Positions 8,620-13,529 of a DNA stretch of 13,529 bases are shown here, piece by piece; position 1 is the stretch's first letter, and every line of letters begins with the position of its first letter. Both the position numbers and the translations under genes were made by a program. A model generated the notes under the pieces. It saw only the letters and a program-made list of their open reading frames with translations. It was not told where the DNA came from and made no database searches. This DNA comes from Candidatus Nanopelagicales bacterium. Lineage in GTDB: Bacteria; Actinomycetota; Actinomycetes; S36-B12; UBA5976. Location: NCBI GenBank assembly GCA_030831445.1, contig JAURLB010000028.1, forward strand, positions 1 through 13,529, read 5' to 3'.

Positions 8620-10256
8620 TGAAACGTAGCGTTGTTGCCATATTCCTGATAGTGCTTTTGACCGGATGTGCGGCAATTCCTGCTTCTGGACCACTTGAAG
8701 TCATAGATACTCAGGTGGAATCAGATGACGAGTTTGTGCGCGTGATTGCTAAACCACCTGTCGCAGGTATGTCAGAAATCGACATAGTTCAAGGGTTTAT
8801 CACCGCAATTTCTGATGCTTCGAACGATTATTCGATTGCACGCCAATATCTAGCGGCTGATGTGAGTGGGCAGTGGAATCCAGAGGGGATATTGGTCTTT
8901 GACTCTTCCTCAGTTGCTTTCAGAAATGTTTCAGTCAACCGGGTTGAAGTTCGCGGGAATGCTGTTGGAGAGATCACAAAGTTCAATCGTTTGCGAATTT
9001 TTGAACAAACACGTCCTTTCACGCAAACATTTAGGCTCGATGACATCAATTCTCAAAAGCGAATAGCGAAACGCCCTGAGGTCACGTTGATTAGCTATGG
9101 AAATCTCATTCGTAGTTACTCTGGATATTCGTTGTATTTCGTTGATGAGGCACTTGAGTTTCTCGCACCTGAAGCGGTTTGGCTACCGGATTTCAGTTCA
9201 GGAGTTGAAACTCGACTTGTCCGCGAAATCATTACTGGCCCAAAGTCCCAGTTGAAAACCGCAATACCTGAAGGCCTGGAATTAGAGTTTGATTCAGTTG
9301 GCTATGAAGATTCAAATTTGACAGTTCGTTTGCGCTATACGAGTGGGTCAACGGCTGAAAATCAACGCAATCTCTTCTTAGCGCAATTGGTATGGACATT
9401 GACGCAATTGCCTGACACAGATGTGGTGCGTATTTTCATCAACTCGCAACCAGTTCGTGTCAACAACACGATTGACCTGAGTAGATCACTTTTCAATGAA
9501 TTTACCCAAGAGAGATCTCCCAACGCGCTCCCACTTTTCGTGTCAGCCAATGACTCACTCCTGCGAGGAGATGAGACTGGAGTGAGTGAAATCTCCCAGA
9601 TAGCGCCACTGTCTTCAATGTCAATTACGAAAGACTTGTCACTGTTCGCAGGTATTCGTGGTCAACGAGCGTTCGTTTCAACGAATTTGTCATTTAGCAA
9701 CCCCCAACAAGTTGCGGACTCGGTGAGGGCAGTTGACTTCGATAATCGGTTACGGCTTTGGATGGTAATGCAACAGGGAGGACTGAAGGTGTGGCTGGCA
9801 AGCTCAAGTATTACGCGCGATGTCGAACTACCTGATGATCGCAAAGTGATTGCTTTCTCACCAGCCTCTGATGCTGCTCGTGCGGCAATAGTGTTGCAAA
9901 CCCCAAGCGGTGGCCAACTACGACTTGCAAACATCAACCAGCAGGGAACGAACCTGCGCGTAATTGATTATCGTAAGGTTGAACGATTCTTTGCTGATAT
10001 TTACGATGTTGACTGGATCAACGCTAATGAGTTAGCAGTTCTAGGGCGTGTCGGAGTCGAACAACCTGAAATCTATATCTTGAATGTAACCACAGGTGAC
10101 ATTAGGCGATTAGGTGGGCCGACGGGTATCACAGAGGTTTTTGCGGGATTTGAACTTCCCATTTATGTGCTGAGTGAGTTTGGTCAGTACTGGGTATACG
10201 CCAATCGTGAATGGATTCTTCAAGGAGAGGCCTTCACCATCGCACTGGTTGGTTAG
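8616..10256 (+). CDS. lpqB: Lipoprotein LpqB, MtrAB accessory protein
   Basis: LpqB is a lipoprotein anchored to the outer face of the cytoplasmic membrane; in mycobacteria it binds the extracytoplasmic part of MtrB and modulates MtrA phosphorylation. The 546-residue protein starts MMKRS, followed by a hydrophobic stretch and lipobox L15-T16-G17-C18, so C18 is the predicted lipidated cysteine. A GerMN domain begins near residue 206 (ITGPKSQLKTAIPEGLELEF) and ends around 305; the rest resembles the LpqB beta-propeller, with strand-like repeats up to the C-terminus. Overall similarity is typical for this divergent family and the call rests mainly on lipobox, GerMN, size and position right after mtrB (ATGA overlap). 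Two adjacent ATG codons (8616, 8619) could both serve as start. The comF-like gene that often follows lpqB is missing. Confidence 0.93.
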   Translation: MMKRSVVAIFLIVLLTGCAAIPASGPLEVIDTQVESDDEFVRVIAKPPVAGMSEIDIVQGFITAISDASNDYSIARQYLAADVSGQWNPEGILVFDSSSVAFRNVSVNRVEVRGNAVGEITKFNRLRIFEQTRPFTQTFRLDDINSQKRIAKRPEVTLISYGNLIRSYSGYSLYFVDEALEFLAPEAVWLPDFSSGVETRLVREIITGPKSQLKTAIPEGLELEFDSVGYEDSNLTVRLRYTSGSTAENQRNLFLAQLVWTLTQLPDTDVVRIFINSQPVRVNNTIDLSRSLFNEFTQERSPNALPLFVSANDSLLRGDETGVSEISQIAPLSSMSITKDLSLFAGIRGQRAFVSTNLSFSNPQQVADSVRAVDFDNRLRLWMVMQQGGLKVWLASSSITRDVELPDDRKVIAFSPASDAARAAIVLQTPSGGQLRLANINQQGTNLRVIDYRKVERFFADIYDVDWINANELAVLGRVGVEQPEIYILNVTTGDIRRLGGPTGITEVFAGFELPIYVLSEFGQYWVYANREWILQGEAFTIALVG

Positions 10257-10348
10257 TTTCCCACAGACATTTTGGAATCTATTTCATTTGATACTGTGAT
10301 GAAACCACTTAACCACACATCAGGGCATTAGCGCCAGTAGACAAACTG

Positions 10349-10379
10349 CCCACCCACTTTAACGTTGAGTGCGGGCGGG
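10349..10379 (+). terminator. GC-rich hairpin after lpqB, possible Rho-independent-like terminator without U-tract
   Basis: The 157-base lpqB-hpf gap contains a strong stem. CCC (10349-10351) and CCC (10353-10355), separated by one A, face GGG (10373-10375) and GGG (10377-10379) across an A-C mismatch. ACT (10356-10358) faces AGT (10368-10370) with a 2-base bulge. The loop is about 9 bases and includes AACGTT. No T-run follows, so it may only slow polymerase or protect the lpqB 3' end. It overlaps the hpf promoter spacer. Confidence 0.35.
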
Positions 10380-10393
10380 GGAGAGACTAGTCT
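10365..10393 (+). promoter_or_regulatory. Putative hpf promoter (TTGAGT-17-TAGTCT)
   Basis: A -35-like TTGAGT (10365-10370) and a -10-like TAGTCT (10388-10393) are exactly 17 bases apart. The expected transcript start is near 10400, giving a leader of about 14 bases that contains the hpf ribosome site. The spacer is strikingly G-rich. It implies hpf can be transcribed separately from mtrAB-lpqB. Confidence 0.55.
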
Positions 10394-10413
10394 TATGCCA
10401 ACGAGGAGGATGC

Positions 10414-10788
10414 ATGACTGAAAATAACTTAAAGCCAACGATTGTGGTCCATAGCCATGGAATGAAATTCGATGCAGCGTGGATGGATATTGTGAAAGAG
10501 AAGACAGGTCACCTCGATCGGTTTGGGAACAATATTGTCGAGATAAAGGTCGACTTCGCTCACAATAACAATCCGCGACAGAATGATTACGCCTGGACTT
10601 GTGTCATTTCAGCATTCATACAAGGTCGGATGATGAAAGCGACAGGGCAGGCTAGCGATGAAAAGCGTGCATTTGAATTTGCTCGCGAGACGATGGAGTC
10701 CAATCTGCGGCGAGCAGCCCGACGACATCGCTACTCTCGACATGGTCGTAAAGCAACTCAGAAAGTAAGCAAGACGCTCGAAGATTAA
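10414..10788 (+). CDS. hpf: Ribosome hibernation factor of the HPF/RaiA family, short form
   Basis: HPF/RaiA proteins bind the mRNA and tRNA channel of the small ribosomal subunit and silence ribosomes in starvation. The ATG at 10414 follows GAGGAGGA (10403-10410); the frame is open 15 codons further upstream but lies in promoter sequence. The 124 residues cover one S30AE domain: IVVHSHGMKFDAAWMDIVKE, a loop HLDRFGNNIVEIKVDF, then HNNNPRQNDYAW, the last resembling the HxRNPRQxD segment of actinobacterial homologues, and a second helix ending LRRAARRHRYSRHGRK. The C-terminal dimerisation domain of long HPF, typical of Actinobacteria, is absent, and no remnant is visible in any frame before the next gene. 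The product should therefore act like E. coli YfiA, inactivating 70S ribosomes without making 100S dimers by itself; that consequence is inference. Position after lpqB is the conserved actinobacterial one. Confidence 0.88.
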   Translation: MTENNLKPTIVVHSHGMKFDAAWMDIVKEKTGHLDRFGNNIVEIKVDFAHNNNPRQNDYAWTCVISAFIQGRMMKATGQASDEKRAFEFARETMESNLRRAARRHRYSRHGRKATQKVSKTLED

Positions 10789-10865
10789 TTCACAAGAGGC
10801 TCTCATTCTTCTTTGACTGATAGCACTAGCGCAAAAGCTTCAGCACAATGCGTGTTGGAGGTACT

Positions 10866-11471
10866 ATGCAATCGATTGTTTTATGTGGGCCAGCGCTCTA
10901 TCGAAACGCATTTTATGATTTTATTCGAGTAGAGCGTGGTGACTTTAAAATTGCAGCGCATACGACTGAGGTAAGAACTCTTGGTTCCATTATTGCTCAT
11001 TCCATGCCAGATGCTGTTCTTGTCATTTCGGGGCTTGGTGTTGGCGAAGCCGAGCATGAGGCTCGAAAGATTCGAAAAGTCGATCTAGAAGTCAATCTTG
11101 TGTGGTGGTCGATGTATTCAGACGTTGAACTCTTACGCCAAAGACTTTCACTCTATGACACCAAAGTGGCAACCTGGGATGCAAACCCGCATGCGATTGC
11201 AAATGAACTTGGTATCTCTGAATCAAAACCAAGTTTTGAAGGTATCCGCCCTCGACTGACACGTCAGGAGCAACACATTTTGCAACTAGCCGCTCAAGGT
11301 TTGTCGAATCGTGCAATCGCCAATCGACTGTCTGTCAGCGAAAGTACGGTCAAGAATCACCTGCGACATGTCAGTGCAAAATTCAACACATCGTCGCGGG
11401 CGCAGTCAGTTTGGCAAGCAGTTCAATGGGGGTATCTCACACCACAGGCATTACATACTGCTGATCGATAG
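10866..11471 (+). CDS. LuxR-type transcriptional regulator with degenerate receiver-like domain
   Basis: The 201-residue protein ends in a clear LuxR/GerE helix-turn-helix at about 131-190: [20 protein letters not shown] followed by [20 protein letters not shown]. The N-terminal 115 residues have the alternating pattern of a response-regulator receiver ([17 protein letters not shown], then [13 protein letters not shown]), but the phosphoacceptor position after PDAVLV is I54, there is no acidic pair near the N-terminus, and no KP motif is seen. Phosphorylation is therefore unlikely; it may act as an orphan regulator controlled by abundance or ligand. I chose ATG 10866 because GGAGGT (10857-10862) precedes it by a few bases; an ATG at 10848 would put that site inside the gene. 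Neighbours are hpf upstream and ilvD 23 bases downstream, all on one strand. Targets cannot be read from the sequence. Confidence 0.85.
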   Translation: MQSIVLCGPALYRNAFYDFIRVERGDFKIAAHTTEVRTLGSIIAHSMPDAVLVISGLGVGEAEHEARKIRKVDLEVNLVWWSMYSDVELLRQRLSLYDTKVATWDANPHAIANELGISESKPSFEGIRPRLTRQEQHILQLAAQGLSNRAIANRLSVSESTVKNHLRHVSAKFNTSSRAQSVWQAVQWGYLTPQALHTADR

Positions 11472-11481
11472 TTTCACTGCC

Positions 11482-11487
11482 TAGACT
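11482..11487 (+). promoter_or_regulatory. -10 element for ilvD, probable leaderless transcript
   Basis: TAGACT ends 7 bases before the ilvD ATG, so transcription would begin at or next to the start codon. No Shine-Dalgarno sequence is present in the 23-base gap. A convincing -35 is not visible inside the end of the upstream gene. Together these fit a leaderless mRNA, common in Actinobacteria. Confidence 0.5.
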
Positions 11488-11494
11488 TTGCCGC

Positions 11495-13183
11495 ATGAGC
11501 GACATGAAGCCACGAAGCAAAGACGTGACCGAAGGTATCGAACGAACTGCAGCCAGAGGAATGCTTCGTGCTGTTGGTATGAAAGACGAAGACTTCAGTA
11601 AGCCCCAGATTGGGATTGCTTCATCGTGGAATGAAATCACACCTTGTAATCTCTCACTTGATCGCTTAGCACAAGCCGCAAAAGTTGGGGTGCGCGATGC
11701 AGGCGGATTTCCGATGGAGTTTGGCACAATTTCGGTTTCTGATGGAATTTCCATGGGACATGAGGGGATGCACTTCTCACTCGTAAGCCGAGAAATCATT
11801 GCTGACTCAGTTGAAACTGTGATGCAGGCTGAACGGTTCGATGGGATGGTGACCTTCGCCGGATGTGATAAATCTCTGCCTGGAATGTTGATGGCAGCAG
11901 CGCGCTTAGATGTAGCAAGCGTCTTTGTGTATGCAGGATCAATCTTGCCTGGAAACGTGACATTGTCGGATGGAACAAATCGCGATGTCACAATCATTGA
12001 TGCATTTGAAGCAGTCGGTGCGTGTGCTCGGGGTCTCATGAGTGAAGAAGATGTTGCTCGCATTGAACGTGCAATTTGTCCTGGTGAAGGCGCTTGTGGT
12101 GGTATGTATACGGCCAACACAATGGCTTCAGCTGCGGAAGCTATGGGAATGTCACTTCCTGGTTCTGCCGCACCACCTGCCGTCGATCGCAGGAGGGATG
12201 GATTTGCCGAAGCAAGTGGTAGAGCGGTGATTGAATTGATTCGAAATGGCATCACTACTCGAGACATCATCACTCGTCAATCACTTGAAAATGCAATTGC
12301 AGTCGTAATGGCATTCGGTGGTTCAACAAATGCAGTCTTACATTTACTTGCGCTTGCGCATGAAGCCCAAGTTGAATTAGAACTTGCTGACTTTCATCGA
12401 ATTGGTGCGAAGGTTCCACTGCTTGCTGATGTGAAACCATTTGGACGATACGTTATGAGCGATGTTGACACAGTTGGTGGCGTCCCGGTTGTTATGCGTG
12501 CATTACTCGATGCTGGACTTCTCAATGGAGATTGTTTAACGGTCACAGGAAAAACTGTCCGTGAAAATCTGGAATCGATTCAAAGCCCTGATCCTGACGG
12601 CAACATACTTCGAGCAATTGATTCAGCACTTGCAAAAACTGGTGGTATCAGTATCTTGAGTGGAACTCTCGCACCAGAAGGCGCTGTTGTGAAGAATGCT
12701 GGTATTGACGTTGAATCTTTTGAAGGAACAGCTAAAGTCTTTGATCGTGAACGAAGTGCAATGGATGCACTTGAAGCAGGCGAAATCAACGCAGGAGATG
12801 TTGTTGTTATCCGCTACGAGGGACCAGTCGGTGGGCCCGGGATGCGAGAAATGTTGATGATCACCGCAGCAATCAAGGGTGCGGGACTTGGCAAAGACGT
12901 CCTCCTCATCACTGATGGCAGGTTTTCCGGTGGCACTACTGGACTCTGTGTCGGGCATGTGGCACCTGAGGCTGCAGTTGGTGGCCCAATCGGATTAGTG
13001 AAATCCGGCGATGGTATTCGAATTGACTTGCGCGCAGGAACACTAGAAATCTTGATAGATGAGACGGAATTAGAGTCGCGTCGAAAGACATTCGTCGCCC
13101 TGCCACCTCGCTACACCACAGGTGTTCTTCACAAATATGCGAAGCTGGTTGGTTCTGCGAGTAAAGGTGCAGTTTGCACCTAG
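11495..13183 (+). CDS. ilvD: Dihydroxy-acid dehydratase
   Basis: IlvD dehydrates 2,3-dihydroxy-isovalerate and 2,3-dihydroxy-3-methylvalerate to the keto acids preceding valine/leucine and isoleucine. The 562-residue protein carries the family's three cluster cysteines C51 (TPCN), C124 (GCDKSLPGM) and C201 ([14 protein letters not shown]), metal ligands D83 (SVSDG) and D125, and the active-site serine S478 in DGRFSGGT. Length near 560 fits the [2Fe-2S]-type subgroup better than the roughly 616-residue E. coli enzyme, but cluster type is not proven by sequence. I keep ATG 11495 because of the -10 element 7 bases before it; ATG 11504 (fourth codon) is the alternative, also without a ribosome site. 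The stop TAG touches the promoter of the ilvB leader. Downstream lies ilvB, the preceding pathway enzyme, so these are functionally linked but separately regulated. Confidence 0.97.
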   Translation: MSDMKPRSKDVTEGIERTAARGMLRAVGMKDEDFSKPQIGIASSWNEITPCNLSLDRLAQAAKVGVRDAGGFPMEFGTISVSDGISMGHEGMHFSLVSREIIADSVETVMQAERFDGMVTFAGCDKSLPGMLMAAARLDVASVFVYAGSILPGNVTLSDGTNRDVTIIDAFEAVGACARGLMSEEDVARIERAICPGEGACGGMYTANTMASAAEAMGMSLPGSAAPPAVDRRRDGFAEASGRAVIELIRNGITTRDIITRQSLENAIAVVMAFGGSTNAVLHLLALAHEAQVELELADFHRIGAKVPLLADVKPFGRYVMSDVDTVGGVPVVMRALLDAGLLNGDCLTVTGKTVRENLESIQSPDPDGNILRAIDSALAKTGGISILSGTLAPEGAVVKNAGIDVESFEGTAKVFDRERSAMDALEAGEINAGDVVVIRYEGPVGGPGMREMLMITAAIKGAGLGKDVLLITDGRFSGGTTGLCVGHVAPEAAVGGPIGLVKSGDGIRIDLRAGTLEILIDETELESRRKTFVALPPRYTTGVLHKYAKLVGSASKGAVCT

Positions 13184-13211
13184 TGACAAATCAAGCAACT
13201 CTTATTAGGGT
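13183..13211 (+). promoter_or_regulatory. Promoter of the ilvB leader transcript (GTGACA-17-TAGGGT)
   Basis: The -35-like GTGACA (13183-13188) begins on the last base of the ilvD stop codon and is 17 bases from a -10-like TAGGGT (13206-13211). The predicted transcript start falls on or beside the leader-peptide ATG at 13218, which has no ribosome site. Five of six -35 bases match TTGACA. Confidence 0.6.
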
Positions 13212-13217
13212 TTGGCT

Positions 13218-13259
13218 ATGACAATCATTCTCGTGGTGGTTAGTAGGCGCGCGGCCTAG
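13218..13259 (+). CDS. ilvB leader peptide [13 protein letters not shown] (attenuator)
   Basis: This 13-codon frame reads [17 protein letters not shown]. Six consecutive codons specify the three branched-chain amino acids (Ile, Ile, Leu, Val, Val, Val), directly upstream of a hairpin and terminator and the gene for acetohydroxyacid synthase. It closely resembles, as I recall, the leader peptide of corynebacterial ilvB, including the MTII start, the Val run and the paired Arg. Its job is regulatory: when charged Ile-, Leu- or Val-tRNA is scarce the ribosome stalls and the terminator is avoided. With the -10 element only 6 bases before the ATG, it is probably translated from a leaderless mRNA. 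Confidence 0.88.
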   Translation: MTIILVVVSRRAA

Positions 13260-13279
13260 CGAAAGCCTTCGTCGTGCGC
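13247..13279 (+). promoter_or_regulatory. GC-rich attenuator hairpin (pause or antiterminator arm)
   Basis: GCGCGCGGC (13247-13255) can pair with GTCGTGCGC (13271-13279): nine pairs, two of them G-U, with a 15-base loop. It contains the leader stop codon, so a ribosome reaching the end of the leader would block it, while one stalled on the Ile/Val codons might leave it free. It abuts the terminator; AGG (13245-13247) with CCT (13282-13284) could extend competing pairing into the terminator's 5' arm. The exact antiterminator is not resolved. Confidence 0.5.
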
Positions 13280-13280
13280 A

Positions 13281-13310
13281 CCCTCCGGACCGTTTGGTCG
13301 GAGGGTTTTT
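13281..13310 (+). terminator. Intrinsic terminator of the ilvB attenuator
   Basis: CCCTCC-G-GACC (13281-13291) pairs with GGTCGGAGGG (13296-13305): ten base pairs with one bulged G, a four-base GTTT loop, and a run of five T (13306-13310). This is a textbook Rho-independent terminator, lying between leader peptide and ilvB rather than after a gene, which marks it as an attenuator. Confidence 0.93.
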
Positions 13311-13336
13311 CATTACGAGATACGAAAGGAATTGAG

Positions 13337-13529
13337 ATGAGTCAACCGATCTCAGGGGCAGAGATACTGGTTCGTTCACTAGAGCATGTTGGAGTGAAAG
13401 ATATGTTTGGTATTCCTGGTGGTGCAATTCTGCCAGCGTACGACCCGTTGCTCGACAGTCTTCAGATTCGACATATTTTGGTGCGACATGAGCAAGGTGC
13501 CGGACATGCAGCTCAGGGATATGCAATGG
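13337..13529 (+). CDS. ilvB: Acetohydroxyacid synthase large subunit, 5' end (partial at window end)
   Basis: The first 64 codons of ilvB run off the right edge. IlvB is the thiamine-diphosphate enzyme that condenses pyruvate with pyruvate or 2-ketobutyrate, the first common step of valine, leucine and isoleucine synthesis, working with the small regulatory subunit IlvN. The sequence shows [20 protein letters not shown], then [13 protein letters not shown], and [15 protein letters not shown], in which E52 is the cofactor-activating glutamate. ATG 13337 is preceded by GAAAGGA (13324-13330) with a 6-base spacer, a proper ribosome site, in contrast to the leaderless look of ilvD. Expression is governed by the attenuator just upstream. 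ilvN and ilvC probably follow outside the window, which is an expectation only. Confidence 0.95.
   Translation, partial: MSQPISGAEILVRSLEHVGVKDMFGIPGGAILPAYDPLLDSLQIRHILVRHEQGAGHAAQGYAM

Noticed and set aside
10813..10841. TTGACT (10813-10818) as a -35 for the LuxR-type gene.
   Set aside because: No acceptable -10 hexamer is found 16-18 bases downstream.
10786..10865. Frameshift or nonsense mutation truncating a long hpf.
   Set aside because: No recognisable piece of the C-terminal dimerisation domain is visible in any frame after the stop, so this looks like a genuine short form.
899..13263. A 12-base sequence, CGGCCTAGCGAA, occurs at 899-910 and again at 13252-13263, both outside the main genes.
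   Set aside because: A few exact 12-mer repeats are expected by chance in a window this long, flanking bases differ, and the second copy is explained by the end of the leader peptide and hairpin arm.
1..13529. Mobile elements, CRISPR arrays, toxin-antitoxin or defence genes.
   Set aside because: No transposase, integrase, regularly spaced repeats, terminal inverted repeats or small paired unknown genes are seen; all main genes belong to conserved core families.

Overview
The window is a run of actinobacterial housekeeping and envelope-signalling genes. The phylum call (Actinomycetota) rests on the mtrA-mtrB-lpqB module, which is characteristic of that phylum, on ahcY and hpf lying beside it, and on an ilvB attenuator of actinobacterial style. 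Base composition is moderate to AT-leaning by eye, which is unusual for classical Actinobacteria. Intergenic gaps are very short, and several starts look leaderless. This suggests a compact, lower-GC lineage such as the freshwater acI/Nanopelagicales type, but that placement is inference. There are no tRNA or rRNA genes, CRISPR arrays, insertion sequences or phage genes.

Layout, left to right. The 3' part of gatB (tRNA amidotransferase) runs in from the left edge. secA follows with a TTG start, and its end overlaps a tiny Trm112-like zinc-ribbon gene by 11 bases. Next comes ahcY (S-adenosylhomocysteine hydrolase), whose stop codon overlaps the stop of a convergent six-helix membrane protein gene. 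That membrane gene is divergent from mtrA. mtrA-mtrB-lpqB form a tight operon with two 4-base ATGA overlaps. Then come a short hpf/raiA-type ribosome hibernation gene with its own promoter, a LuxR-type regulator with a degenerate receiver domain, ilvD, a complete ilvB attenuator (promoter, 13-residue leader peptide, GC hairpin, intrinsic terminator), and the first 64 codons of ilvB, cut by the right edge.

Functional themes. GatB, SecA and Hpf serve translation and protein export. Trm112-like and AhcY relate to methylation metabolism. MtrA/MtrB/LpqB sense and regulate envelope growth and division. IlvD and IlvB make branched-chain amino acids, with ilvB controlled by ribosome-mediated attenuation. 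Compared with the familiar mycobacterial order ahcY-mtrA-mtrB-lpqB-hpf-secA, secA here sits at the opposite end, beside the Trm112-like gene, and the usual comF-like gene between lpqB and hpf is absent. I see no wholly new system. The most informative features are the ilvB attenuator with a probably leaderless leader peptide, a recurrent leaderless start geometry, the single-domain Hpf, the receiver-dead LuxR protein and the aberrant zinc-ligand pattern of the Trm112-like protein.
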